A stretch of 64,000 bases of DNA from JACDAN01 sp035265935 (GCA_035265935.1 DATFOC010000076.1:11581-75580), one strand, 5' to 3'; counted from the stretch's first letter, positions 48,755 through 56,865 are shown. A program made the numbers and translations. The notes: generated by a model from the sequence alone, not told the origin.

Positions 48755-48940
48755 CTAGTTTTCGGGATACGGATCCTCTGAGCTGTCCCCGCCAGAGGCG
48801 ACCTGCCACTCCTGTGGGCCCTCGCAGTTCGAGCACGGCGGGAGCGACTGGACGGACCGAACCTGCAGCTCGTAGCCGCAGTTCGTGCAGCGGTATGTCC
48901 CGGCCGAGACGTCGCTTCCGACGGGTACGGGATTGGCCAT
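48755..48940 (-). CDS. Zinc-ribbon protein of 61 residues
   Basis: A small protein with two CxxC knuckles, YRCTNCGYELQV and PPCSNCEGPQEW, which should bind one zinc (or iron, rubredoxin-like). An acidic tail (GGDSSEDPYPEN) follows. The ATG at 48940 has a good GGAGGTAA site. It ends one base before the point where the helical protein's conserved region begins. Function is unknown; similar ribbons are common in actinobacteria. Confidence 0.78.
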   Translation of the reverse strand: MANPVPVGSDVSAGTYRCTNCGYELQVRSVQSLPPCSNCEGPQEWQVASGGDSSEDPYPEN

Positions 48941-49005
48941 GATTACCTCCTTCGAAGTTTCTCTCCCCGTTCCCTGCCTCCGTTCATCGAAACAGCACGC
49001 ATCGC

Positions 49006-49011
49006 TAGGCT
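49006..49011 (+). promoter_or_regulatory. Candidate leaderless -10 box of the adenosine deaminase-family gene
   Basis: TAGGCT, six bases before the ATG at 49018. Confidence 0.42.
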
Positions 49012-49017
49012 CGCCCG

Positions 49018-50049
49018 ATGGCGACTCCGAACGGACTCGCGGAGCTCCATACCCATCTCGGCGGCTCGGTCGCGACCGAGATCATGTGGACGCTCGCGCA
49101 CGAGCAGGGCATCGCGCTTCCGGTCAAGGACTACTGGGAGTTCGACGGGCTCGTCACAGTGTCCGACCCGCGGGGGGTCGCCGACCTGGCGGCGCTCGAC
49201 CAGATCTACAAGTGGACGGAGCTGATCCAGTCGAGCCCGCTCGCCGTCGAGCGCTCGGTGCATGCGGCGATCGGCGGGGCATACCGCTCGCAGGGGATCA
49301 CGACGCTCGAGCTCCGCTTCAACCCGATGAAGCGGAATCGGGGCGGCGAGCGCGACCTCGACCACATCATCGTCGCGGCGATCCGCGGGCTCGACCGCGC
49401 GAGCCTCGAGTACTCGCAGGTGCGCGCTGGGCTGATCCTGATGATGGACCGGACGTTCACCGAGCGGCAGAACGCGATCATCGTCGAGAAGGCGATCCGC
49501 TACGCGCCACGCGGAATCGTCGGGATCGACATCGCCGGGCCTCGCCCGGACGGCGCGGGGCCGTACCCGTACCGCGACCTCCTTCCGCTGATCGAGCAGG
49601 CGCGGGAGGCCGGACTCGGCGTGACGATCCACGTCGGCGAGGAGGGCGGCGAGTTCGGAATCGCGGAGATCCGCGAGGTGGTCTCGACGCTGCGGCCGGA
49701 CCGGATCGGTCACGGCATCCTTGCCGCGCAGGATCGCAAGCTGATGGAGCAGCTTCGCGAGGCCGAGATCGTCCTCGAGATCTGCCCGACGTCGAACCTG
49801 CTCACGAAGGCGCTGGAGAGCGAGGACGCCGTCCGGGCCACGTTCCGCGCCTTCACCCAGCACGAGGTGCCGTTCACGATCGCCACGGACGGCCCGGAGA
49901 TGATGCGAACCCATCTGCGCGACGAGTTCGAGCTGCTGCTGAAGATCGGAGCGCTGGACGAGGACCGGCTCTCGGATGCCAATCGCCGCGGCCACGAGGC
50001 GACGTTCATCGCGGCGGCTGAAGGCGATGAGAGTGCCCGACGCCGCTGA
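49018..50049 (+). CDS. Adenosine deaminase-family amidohydrolase
   Basis: A 343-residue zinc TIM-barrel hydrolase. The metal ligands are HTH in AELHTHLGGSV, a His in TIHVGEEGGEFG (with the catalytic Glu), His in RIGHGI and the final Asp in TIATDGPEMM, where most adenosine deaminases have TDDP. PTSNLLTKAL is the SxN(x) motif. The departures (HLGGS, TDGPE) suggest a substrate other than adenosine, such as an aminofutalosine- or adenine-type compound. The CoA-transferase gene overlaps its end by 23 bases. Confidence 0.85.
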   Translation: MATPNGLAELHTHLGGSVATEIMWTLAHEQGIALPVKDYWEFDGLVTVSDPRGVADLAALDQIYKWTELIQSSPLAVERSVHAAIGGAYRSQGITTLELRFNPMKRNRGGERDLDHIIVAAIRGLDRASLEYSQVRAGLILMMDRTFTERQNAIIVEKAIRYAPRGIVGIDIAGPRPDGAGPYPYRDLLPLIEQAREAGLGVTIHVGEEGGEFGIAEIREVVSTLRPDRIGHGILAAQDRKLMEQLREAEIVLEICPTSNLLTKALESEDAVRATFRAFTQHEVPFTIATDGPEMMRTHLRDEFELLLKIGALDEDRLSDANRRGHEATFIAAAEGDESARRR

Positions 50050-50959
50050 TAGCTTCCCCGCGGCCGTGAGGCCGCTGGACGGCGTAACCGTCGTCGACCT
50101 GAGCCGCCACCTGCCGGGGCCGTTCGCCAGTCGGGAGCTCCTCGAGCAGGGCGCGCGCGTGATCCGGCTGCTGCCGCCGGGTGGAGACCCGATGGCCGAC
50201 CTCGCGCCCGCCTGGCACGAGGCGATGAACGCCGGCAAGGAGACCGTGCTCCTCGACCTGAAGACCGAGCCTGAGCACGGTCGCGCGCTCTGCGCCGACG
50301 CCGACGTCGTCCTCGAGAGCTTCCGGCCGGGCGTCGTCGAGCGTCTCGGCGTCGGGCCGGACGACCTCCCGGAATCGGTCGTCTACTGCTCACTGACCGG
50401 CTTCGGCAGCGGCGGCCGCCACGTGAACCGCGCCGGCCACGACCTCAACTACCTCGGCTGGGCGGGTGTGCTTGCAGACACGGCTCCCACGCTGCCGCCG
50501 ACCCAGATCGCCGACCTTGCAGGCGGAGCGCTGACGGCGGTCACGCGGATCCTCGCCGCCCTCCTCCAGCGTGAGCGGACGGGCCGCGGCGCGCGCATCG
50601 TCGTGTCGATGACACACAGCGCGCACAGGCTCGTCTCGCACCGACTCGGCGGCGAGCCGATTCCCAAGCTGCTGACGGGCGGGCTGGCCTGCTACGGCAT
50701 CTACACGACGGCCGACGGACGCCACCTCACGGTCGCTGCGCTGGAAAGCCCCTTCTTCGCGCGCCTGTGCGAACTGCTCGAGCTGTCGGACCTGACCGAC
50801 CGGCATTTCGATCCGGACGCTCAGGAGGAGATCGGCGACGCCCTCGCGGAGCGGATCGCGTCGAAGCCGCTCGCGGCCTGGCTCGAGCTCTTCGACGGCG
50901 AGGACGTCTCCGTCGGCCCGGTCGCGACCATCGAGGAAGCTGCAGTGGAGCTCTCGTGA
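50027..50959 (+). CDS. CoA-transferase family III (CaiB/BaiF) protein
   Basis: A 310-residue member of the formyl-CoA transferase / alpha-methylacyl-CoA racemase family, shorter than the usual 380-400. It begins VRPLDGVTVVDLSRHLPGPF, then DLKTEPEHGRAL and ADVVLESFRPGVVERLG. The Asp of the GHDLNYLGWAGVL segment is the family's catalytic aspartate. The C-terminal lobe is trimmed. The start ATG at 50027 lies inside the previous gene. Its stop overlaps the GTG of the lysyl-oxidase fusion gene (GTGA). Confidence 0.87.
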   Translation: MRVPDAADSFPAAVRPLDGVTVVDLSRHLPGPFASRELLEQGARVIRLLPPGGDPMADLAPAWHEAMNAGKETVLLDLKTEPEHGRALCADADVVLESFRPGVVERLGVGPDDLPESVVYCSLTGFGSGGRHVNRAGHDLNYLGWAGVLADTAPTLPPTQIADLAGGALTAVTRILAALLQRERTGRGARIVVSMTHSAHRLVSHRLGGEPIPKLLTGGLACYGIYTTADGRHLTVAALESPFFARLCELLELSDLTDRHFDPDAQEEIGDALAERIASKPLAAWLELFDGEDVSVGPVATIEEAAVELS

Positions 50960-52503
50960 GAACCCGGATCGCACTGCTGATGCTCTCGCTGGCCGCCGCG
51001 GGCGCCGCGACGCTTACGCTGTCGCTCGCGAGCCCTGCCACGGTCCGCTCACCGGTCCCGTGGGCGACGCTCGCCTTCTCCAAGTCAGAAGTGGCGGGCG
51101 GAGGCGTCTACGTCGCCGGGCGGGGCCGCGCGCGGCTCATCCTTCCTGCCGCCTCCGATCCGGCGTGGTCGCCGGACGGCCGCCGGCTCGCGTATCTCGG
51201 TCCCGGCGCGGGTGGCGCGGCGGACGTCTACGTCGCCGACGCGGACGGAACGAACCGCGGCCGCCTGACGGCAACCGAGCTCGAGGAGGCCTCGCCGACC
51301 TGGGCCCCTGACGGTCGGCGACTGGCGGTCGAGCGAAACGGGTCGATCGTCCTTCTGCGGGCCGACGGCGTCGAGGGCCGGACGCTCGCGCGCGGTCTAG
51401 AGCCGGCCTGGTCGCCCGGAGGACAGCGGATCGCGTTCTCCGCCGGCGGCGACCTCGTCGTCGTCCGCACCCAGGGGGGTCGGCCGCAGAAGGTGACGAG
51501 CTCGCCGGCGTCCGAGTCGAGCCCCTCGTGGGCTCCCGACGGCCGGCGGCTCGCATACGTCACGGACGAGACCGGCGCCGCCGACATCCGCGTCCTCGAC
51601 CTTCGCAGCCGGGCGATCGTGCAGGTCACCGCTGATCCCGCGGTCGATTCCGAGCCCGCGTTCTCGACCAACGGCAAGCGCGTTGTGTTCGTCAGCGACC
51701 GGGCCGGCGTCGAGCAGATCGTCGGCGCTCCTGCCTCCGGGGGAGCAGCGGCACTCGTCTCCGCGATCCAGCTCCCGGCCCACCCGACCGCCCGGCCCGT
51801 CCAGCGCCCCCTCGAGCTCCTGCCCGATTTCGACCAGCAGCCCCCACGGGATCTCGAGGTGCGCCGGACCGGGAGGCGCTTCCTCCTGTGGTTCACCTCG
51901 GCGGCCGACAACGTGGGGCTCGGCCCGTTCATCGTCAACGGCCGACGACGAGGGGCAGGCGCAATGCACGCCAGCCAGCGGGTCCGGCTCACGGACGGTT
52001 CGCTCCGAACCTACCCCGAGGTCGGCGTCTGGCGCTACAACGCGACCTCCGATCACTCCCACTGGCATCTCTTCGCCTTCCAGCGCTACGAGCTGCGCCG
52101 CGGTGACGGCTCCCTCGTCGTCCGCGATCGCAAGAGCGGCTTCTGCATCGGCGACCGGTACGGCGTGGCTCCGGGCCGAATCGCGGACCGCACATTCCGG
52201 CCGGTCTTCCGGGGGTTGTGCAACCTCTACCAGCCTGGTGCGTCGGACGTGAACGCCGGAACCTCCGTCGGCTTCTCGGACCGCTACCACTCTCGCCTCG
52301 ACGGCCAGAACGTCGACCTGACGAAGGTGCCGCCCGGACGTTACGTCCTCGTGAACCGTGCGAATCCGAGCGCCGAGCTCCACGAGCTGCGGTACGAGAA
52401 CAATGCGGCGTCCGTCGCGATTCGGGTCAGCCGGCCGCGAGGCCGGAGGAGCGCGCCCGGCGTGAGAGTCCTCGCGACCTGCCCGGACTCAGGTCGCTGC
52501 TAG
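50956..52503 (+). CDS. Secreted TolB-type beta-propeller fused to a lysyl oxidase domain
   Basis: A 515-residue exported protein. The signal/anchor is residues 5-26. A propeller follows (about 40-275) with recurring WSPDGRRLAYL, WAPDGRRLAVE and WAPDGRRLAYV blades. From about residue 290 a lysyl-oxidase-like domain follows, with the copper ligands in SDHSHWHLFAFQRYELR, then SGFCIGDRYG and a C-terminal NRANPSAELHELRYENN. Lysyl oxidases oxidise lysine side chains and need copper. The fusion suggests propeller-guided targeting on the cell surface; that is inference. It is coupled to the CoA-transferase gene. Confidence 0.85.
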   Translation: MRTRIALLMLSLAAAGAATLTLSLASPATVRSPVPWATLAFSKSEVAGGGVYVAGRGRARLILPAASDPAWSPDGRRLAYLGPGAGGAADVYVADADGTNRGRLTATELEEASPTWAPDGRRLAVERNGSIVLLRADGVEGRTLARGLEPAWSPGGQRIAFSAGGDLVVVRTQGGRPQKVTSSPASESSPSWAPDGRRLAYVTDETGAADIRVLDLRSRAIVQVTADPAVDSEPAFSTNGKRVVFVSDRAGVEQIVGAPASGGAAALVSAIQLPAHPTARPVQRPLELLPDFDQQPPRDLEVRRTGRRFLLWFTSAADNVGLGPFIVNGRRRGAGAMHASQRVRLTDGSLRTYPEVGVWRYNATSDHSHWHLFAFQRYELRRGDGSLVVRDRKSGFCIGDRYGVAPGRIADRTFRPVFRGLCNLYQPGASDVNAGTSVGFSDRYHSRLDGQNVDLTKVPPGRYVLVNRANPSAELHELRYENNAASVAIRVSRPRGRRSAPGVRVLATCPDSGRC

Positions 52504-53172
52504 CCCCAGCGCGGCCGGCAGCGCGAAGAGGTCGGGGAGCCGGTCTTCGGCTTCAGGAAAGGCGTCCTCCCGGTCGACGAGGAACGCCTGCATGCCGAGC
52601 GCCCTGGCGCCCTCGAGGTCGTCCTCGGGCGAGTCGCCGACCATCGCGGCCCGCTCGGCAGGGACACCGAGCCGGTCGAGCACGGCCTGGAAGATCGTCG
52701 GGTGGGGCTTCACCTTCCCGTGCACCCGGGACGACAGCGCGGCGTGCACGCGGATGCTGTGGTGCGCGAGGAACTCGTCGACGTCGCGACCCGTGTTCGA
52801 GACGAGGCCGAGCTTCAGCCCGTGCTCACGCAGGTGGTCGAGCACCGGCAGCGCATCGTCGAAGAGGTCGAAGTTGTGCGCTTGCTCCCAGGCCTTGGTC
52901 ATCTCGACCGCGGCCTCGTACGCGCGATCCGTGTCTCCGCCCATGCCGCGGATGATCCGCTCGGTGAACCCGACCCAGATCTCCTCGTCGTGGCGGAAGT
53001 CCGGATGCTTGTGGAGCCCCTCCACGGCCTTCGCGCGGGCATCCCGATAGAGGGCCGGATCGAGCTCCAGGCCGAAGCGACGACCCAGCCGCTGATACCC
53101 CTCCGGGCCGAGGTCCGGCCCCGGCTTGGCCAGCGTGAAGTCGAGGTCGAAGAGAACCGCCTGGATGTCCAT
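52489..53172 (-). CDS. HAD-superfamily hydrolase
   Basis: A 227-residue phosphatase-like protein. The nucleophile motif is VLFDLDFTLAKPG (DxD) at residues 6-18; motif II is in GLVSNTGRD, Lys in GKVKPHPTIF and the last acidic motif is MVGDSPEDDLEGARALG. It has the helical cap of the phosphoglycolate phosphatase-like subgroup. The substrate is unknown. The ATG at 53172 lies directly against the edge of the 166-base foldback element, so its ribosome binding region is part of that element. Its 3' end overlaps the convergent lysyl-oxidase gene by 15 bases. Confidence 0.9.
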   Translation of the reverse strand: MDIQAVLFDLDFTLAKPGPDLGPEGYQRLGRRFGLELDPALYRDARAKAVEGLHKHPDFRHDEEIWVGFTERIIRGMGGDTDRAYEAAVEMTKAWEQAHNFDLFDDALPVLDHLREHGLKLGLVSNTGRDVDEFLAHHSIRVHAALSSRVHGKVKPHPTIFQAVLDRLGVPAERAAMVGDSPEDDLEGARALGMQAFLVDREDAFPEAEDRLPDLFALPAALGLAAT

Positions 53173-53338
53173 CAGTGCCTCTGCAGGTAATGCAGCCCCG
53201 CTTCTGGGTCGTGAGCACCAAGCCAGAGACCGCACTCGCCCGCAGCCAAGGCTGAGAGCCTTGGTAAGGGCGAGGGTGGGCTCTGGCGCCGCGTGATCAC
53301 GGGCCAGAAGCCGGCGTGTATTGCCTGTAGAGGCACTG
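53173..53338. repeat. 166-base foldback (MITE-like) inverted-repeat element
   Basis: The whole segment folds on itself. Terminal arms 53173-53194 and 53317-53338 pair over 22 bases with three G-U wobbles in RNA. Inner stems pair 53200-53207 with 53304-53311, 53211-53218 with 53293-53300, 53223-53228 with 53281-53286, and about 53233-53241 with 53268-53278. The core is CCAAGGC (53246-53252), loop TGAGA, GCCTTGG. The ends are CAGTGCC and GGCACTG. It fills exactly the space between the nitrilase stop and the HAD start. No target duplication is visible. Confidence 0.8.
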
Positions 53339-54187
53339 TTACGGCGTAGGAGTTGGCCACCGGTAGGCATCTGCCTGCCTGCTGGCCAGCGAGGGAAGCT
53401 TCGCGCGAACGTTCTCGAGCCGACGCCTGTCGAGCTCTGCGGAGATCACCGTCTCCTCGTCCGGCGCACACGCGACCACGGTCCCCCACGGATCCGCGAT
53501 CAGCGAGCGCCCGTAGCTGAGACGCCCCGGCAGCGTCTCGCCGATCTGGGCCGCGGCCGCGACGTAGTACTGATTCTCGACTGCACGGGCACGGAGCAGC
53601 AGCTCCCAGTGATCCTTTCCGGTGTACAGCGTGAAATGCGCCGGAACCGTGACGAGGTGCGCGCCCTGGAGCGCGAGGATCCGGTAAAGCTCGGGGAAGC
53701 GGACGTCGTAGCAGACGGTCAGCCCGGTGGCCCAGCCTTCCACCTCGAGGACGACCGGCTCGGCGCCCGGCTCCTCCGCGTCCGACTCCCGATACACGTG
53801 GCCGCCGACCTCGACGTCGAACATGTGGATCTTCCGGTAGAGGCCGGCGATCGACCCGTCCGACTCGAAGACGATGCTCGTGTTGGAGAGCTTGTCGCGA
53901 CCCTCCCGACGCTCGGTGATCGAGCCGCCGACGAGCGTGATCCCGTGCCCGCTCGCCCAGGCCGCCATCGCCTGAACCGACTCGCCGTCCTCGAGCGTCT
54001 CCGCTGCACCATGGAGCACGTCGGGGGTGCCGATCGCGTTCCACTTCTCCGGGAGGACGACCACGTCGGCGCCCGTCGCCGCCGCGCGTGCGACGAGCTG
54101 CTCGGCTTTCTCGATGTTCGCCGCCTTGTCGTCCCGGCTCGTGAGCTGGACGCAGGCGACGCGAAGCGTGTCAGGAGTTCGTTTCAG
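53339..54187 (-). CDS. Carbon-nitrogen hydrolase (nitrilase/omega-amidase type)
   Basis: An amidase with the Glu-Lys-Cys triad: Glu in VVVLPEKWNAI, Lys in LYRKIHMFDVEVGG and Cys in GLTVCYDVRFPEL. The TAA stop is at 53339. The first standard start is GTG 54064 (241 residues), but that would cut off the conserved first strand. Upstream, in frame, lie LRVACVQLTSRDDKAANIEK and a natural beginning at CTG 54187 (LKRTPDTL), giving 282 residues, the normal family size. I therefore propose a CTG or other rare start. The omega-amidase-like sequence suggests a small dicarboxylic amide substrate. Confidence 0.85.
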   Translation of the reverse strand: MKRTPDTLRVACVQLTSRDDKAANIEKAEQLVARAAATGADVVVLPEKWNAIGTPDVLHGAAETLEDGESVQAMAAWASGHGITLVGGSITERREGRDKLSNTSIVFESDGSIAGLYRKIHMFDVEVGGHVYRESDAEEPGAEPVVLEVEGWATGLTVCYDVRFPELYRILALQGAHLVTVPAHFTLYTGKDHWELLLRARAVENQYYVAAAAQIGETLPGRLSYGRSLIADPWGTVVACAPDEETVISAELDRRRLENVRAKLPSLASRQADAYRWPTPTP

Positions 54188-54240
54188 GGTGATGCTCGTC
54201 GTCAGGGTGCGATGGGTGGATGCCAGGCCCGGACGCAGAC

Positions 54241-54269
54241 CGCGTCCATATCAAGTCGATATTGGCGCG
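54241..54269. promoter_or_regulatory. Dyad-symmetric operator candidate
   Basis: Arms 54241-54252 (CGCGTCCATATC) and 54258-54269 (GATATTGGCGCG) match as an inverted repeat at 10 of 12 positions around a 5-base spacer. It lies in the gap between the nitrilase gene and the divergent MFS gene. The remainder of 54188-54364 shows no gene. Confidence 0.5.
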
Positions 54270-54364
54270 GTTGAGGACGACGCCTGGCGCCGCCCAGCAC
54301 GGCCTGGCGGCACAGCCTCACTCTGGAACGAGCTCCGAGCATCCAGTGGCAGGATAGCCCCGCT

Positions 54365-55597
54365 TTGGAAGTGGCAGCAGACAGACCAGGGCGCGCACGC
54401 GCCCTCCATGCCCTGCGCAGCAGGGACTTCCGCCTGCTCTGGAGCGGCCAGACGATCTCGCTCGTCGGCGACGGAGCCTTCCTGGTGGCGCTCGGCTGGA
54501 CGAGCTTCGCTCTGACGGGGTCGAAGAGCACCCTCGCGCTCGTCCTCCTTGGACACAGCGCGGCGATGCTCGCGACGCTGCTAATCGGCGGAGTGCTCGC
54601 CGACCGCTACCCGCGCCGCACGCTCATGATCATCTCCGACCTCTCGCGCTGCGCGTGCATGGTCGTCCTCTTCGCCGTGGACGTGAGCGGCAACCTCGAG
54701 CTCTGGAGCCTCATCACGCTCGCCGTCCTCTACGGGGCGGGCGACGGGTTCTTCTACCCGGCCTACGGCGGGATCGTTCCGCTGGTCGTCGACGAGCACC
54801 ATCTCGCGTCGGCAAACGCGCTCACCGGCCTCTCGCGCCAGGCCGCCTTCGTCGTCGGGCCGGCTGTCGCGGGCGTCCTCTACGGCGTCGCGGGAGCGTC
54901 GTCCGTGTTCGCGCTCAACGCGGTCAGCTTCGTCGTCGCGGCCGCGCTCATGGCCATGGCGCGCCCGCGCGGGTTCGAGCGCGACGAGCCGCAGGGCACT
55001 CTCAAGGAGATCGCCGACGGCCTGCGCTACGTCCTCGGCGTCCCGTGGCTCTGGATCACGATCTTCCTCGCCTCGTTCATCCTCATGGTCGCCATGGCCC
55101 CGTACACGGCGCTGCTGCCTGCGTTCGTCGAGGAGCAGTTCCACCGCGGCGTCGGCTCGTACGGCACGCTCTTCACGCTCCAGTCGCTCGGCATGGCAGT
55201 CGGGAGCCTTGCGTTCGGCCAGACGAACCCGAGCCGCCGGCGCGTGATCATCATGTATCTGCTCTTCGCAGCCAATGACATCTGCGTGATCGCCATGACG
55301 CTGACCCACTCCTTCAGCCTTGCCTGCGCCCTCGTCGCGGCGCGAGGGGTCTGCATCGGCTACGGGATCGGGGTCTGGACCACGCTCTTGATGCAGCAGG
55401 TCCCGTCGTCGAAGCTTGCGCGTGTGACGAGCCTCGACTTCTTCGGATCCTTCGCGCTGATCCCCGTGGGCTACGCGCTGACCGCAGTCGTGGCAGGGTC
55501 GTTCTCGCCTGCAACGCTGTTGTTCGTCGGATTCACGCTTTCGGCCATCCTCTGGATCGCTCCGCTCGCGTCGACGCGGGTGCGCACAGCCGCATGA
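54365..55597 (+). CDS. Major facilitator superfamily exporter
   Basis: A 410-residue transporter with 12 predicted helices. It starts at TTG 54365, or GTG two codons later. LRSRDFRLLWSGQTISLVGD at the start, the loop 2-3 motif GGVLADRYPRRTLM and GLSRQAAFVVGPAVAGVLYG are typical of the MFS_3/enterobactin exporter-like (EntS) group. The substrate is unknown. It is divergent from the nitrilase gene and overlaps the CoA-binding protein gene by four bases. Confidence 0.9.
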   Translation: MEVAADRPGRARALHALRSRDFRLLWSGQTISLVGDGAFLVALGWTSFALTGSKSTLALVLLGHSAAMLATLLIGGVLADRYPRRTLMIISDLSRCACMVVLFAVDVSGNLELWSLITLAVLYGAGDGFFYPAYGGIVPLVVDEHHLASANALTGLSRQAAFVVGPAVAGVLYGVAGASSVFALNAVSFVVAAALMAMARPRGFERDEPQGTLKEIADGLRYVLGVPWLWITIFLASFILMVAMAPYTALLPAFVEEQFHRGVGSYGTLFTLQSLGMAVGSLAFGQTNPSRRRVIIMYLLFAANDICVIAMTLTHSFSLACALVAARGVCIGYGIGVWTTLLMQQVPSSKLARVTSLDFFGSFALIPVGYALTAVVAGSFSPATLLFVGFTLSAILWIAPLASTRVRTAA

Positions 55598-55989
55598 GAA
55601 GCCCCGAGGAGATCCTCCGCGACACGAAGACGATCGCACTCGTCGGCGCCTCGCCGAACCCGGCGAAACCAAGCCACGGCGTCATGCGCTACCTCCTCGC
55701 GAAGGGATACGACGTCATCCCGGTGCGCCCGCTCGACTGTGACGACGTGCTCGGCGTGCAGTGCGTGGAGACGCTTGCCGAGATCGACCGTCCGATCGAT
55801 CTCGTCGACGTCTTCCGTCGTCCCGAGCACACCCCGGCCCATGCGCACGAGGCGGTCGCGGCCGGCGCGAAGGCGCTCTGGCTCCAGCTGGGCATCCGGT
55901 CGGAGGAAGCCCGCCGCATCGCGACGGAAGGCGGCCTCGACTACGTCGAGGACCTCTGCACGGCAGTCGTCCATCGAAAGCTCGGCTAA
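55594..55989 (+). CDS. CoA-binding domain protein (YccU type)
   Basis: A 131-residue single Rossmann-like domain. IALVGASPNPAKPSHGVMRY at residues 14-33 and the later LVDVFRRPEHTP and ALWLQLGI stretches are diagnostic of CoA_binding_2/YccU. The domain resembles the CoA-binding part of succinyl-CoA synthetase. Function is unknown. It overlaps the MFS gene by four bases and ends 12 bases before tRNA-Pro. Confidence 0.92.
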   Translation: MRSPEEILRDTKTIALVGASPNPAKPSHGVMRYLLAKGYDVIPVRPLDCDDVLGVQCVETLAEIDRPIDLVDVFRRPEHTPAHAHEAVAAGAKALWLQLGIRSEEARRIATEGGLDYVEDLCTAVVHRKLG

Positions 55990-56001
55990 CCTGTGCGCTC
56001 T

Positions 56002-56075
56002 CGGGGTGTGGCGCAGCCTGGTAGCGCGCTCCGTTCGGGTCGGAGAGGTCCCCAGTTCAAATCTGGGCACCCCGA
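56002..56075 (+). tRNA. tRNA-Pro (anticodon CGG)
   Basis: A complete cloverleaf. The acceptor stem is CGGGGTG/CACCCCG. The D arm contains GCGCAGCCTGGTAGCGC. The anticodon stem CTCCG/CGGAG encloses loop TTCGGGT, giving anticodon CGG. The variable loop is AGGTC and the T arm is CCCAGTTCAAATCTGGG, with discriminator A at 56075. CCA is not encoded. It reads codon CCG. The 74-base gene lies between the CoA-binding gene and nif3. Confidence 0.97.
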
Positions 56076-56076
56076 T

Positions 56077-56082
56077 TAGATT
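56077..56082 (+). promoter_or_regulatory. Candidate leaderless -10 box of the nif3-type gene
   Basis: TAGATT, one base after the tRNA and six bases before the ATG at 56089. Confidence 0.42.
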
Positions 56083-56088
56083 CCTCGT

Positions 56089-56832
56089 ATGGCTCGGCGC
56101 GACGACATCCTGAACTTCGCGCGCGAGCTGCTCGACCTCGACAGCTTCCACGACTACGGCCCGATGGGCCTCCAGGTCGTCGGAGCCGACGAGGTGACGA
56201 AGATCGCCGCGTCGGTCTCATCCTCCCTCGAGGCGTTTCAGCGCACGAAGGACTCAGGGGCTCAGATGCTCCTTGTCCACCACGGCCAGTACTGGGAGAA
56301 CGAGCCGCGGATCGTCGACCTCGCGATGAAGCGGCGCCTCCAGACCCTCTTCGACGGGGATATCACGCTCGCCGCCTACCACCTGGCGCTCGACGCGCAC
56401 CCGGAGATCGGGAACAACATCATCGTTGCGCAGGAACTGGGGATCTCGGAGCCGGAGCGGTTCCTTGAATGGGGCTTCGGCGGTGCCCTTCGCGAGGCCA
56501 CCTGCCTGGACGGGCTCGCCGACCGGCTCGAGGCAATCACCGGCCGGAAGCCACAGGCCTTCGAGGGCGGCGCGCGGCGCATCGAACGCGTCGCGATCGT
56601 CACCGGCGGCGGTGCGAAGCTCGTCCGGGAAGCCGCCTACGCAGGCTACGACGCGTACATCACGGGCGAGCCAGCCGAGCCGACGCTGCATCTCGCACGG
56701 GAGCTCGGGATCCACTTCCTCGCCGGCGGCCACTACGCGACGGAGACGTTCGGGATCAAGGCGCTCGCGGAGACGCTCGCCACCGAGTTCTCGCTCGACT
56801 GGGAGTTCGTCGACGTCCCGGTTCCGGTGTAA
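56089..56832 (+). CDS. Nif3-like dinuclear metal protein
   Basis: A 247-residue member of the NIF3/YbgI (DUF34) family, which forms hexameric toroids with a dimetal site. Metal-binding stretches are MLLVHHGQYWENE (HH), AAYHLALDAHPEIGNN and the C-terminal FLAGGHYATETFG with the last His and Glu. The opening DLDSFHDYGPMGLQV is also typical (the usual NG replaced by YGPMGL). It is the short form without the PII-like insert. Biochemical role is unsettled. A terminator lies 68 bases downstream. Confidence 0.92.
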   Translation: MARRDDILNFARELLDLDSFHDYGPMGLQVVGADEVTKIAASVSSSLEAFQRTKDSGAQMLLVHHGQYWENEPRIVDLAMKRRLQTLFDGDITLAAYHLALDAHPEIGNNIIVAQELGISEPERFLEWGFGGALREATCLDGLADRLEAITGRKPQAFEGGARRIERVAIVTGGGAKLVREAAYAGYDAYITGEPAEPTLHLARELGIHFLAGGHYATETFGIKALAETLATEFSLDWEFVDVPVPV

Positions 56833-56865
56833 GCTTTTACCGTGTCTACCAGGAGGCTGAGCGAG

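Noticed and set aside
53173..53338. The foldback segment as a tRNA or known structured RNA
   Set aside because: There is no cloverleaf or anticodon arm and no riboswitch motif I recognise; the pairing is one continuous long hairpin.
54581..55672. A 363-residue minus-strand frame opposite the MFS transporter
   Set aside because: Arg/Asp/Glu-rich sequence without motifs; the plus strand is a convincing 12-helix transporter.
56002..56088. tRNA-Pro as an integration site for a mobile element
   Set aside because: No integrase is nearby and I see no repeated 3' tRNA fragment downstream; the adjacent genes are ordinary housekeeping genes.
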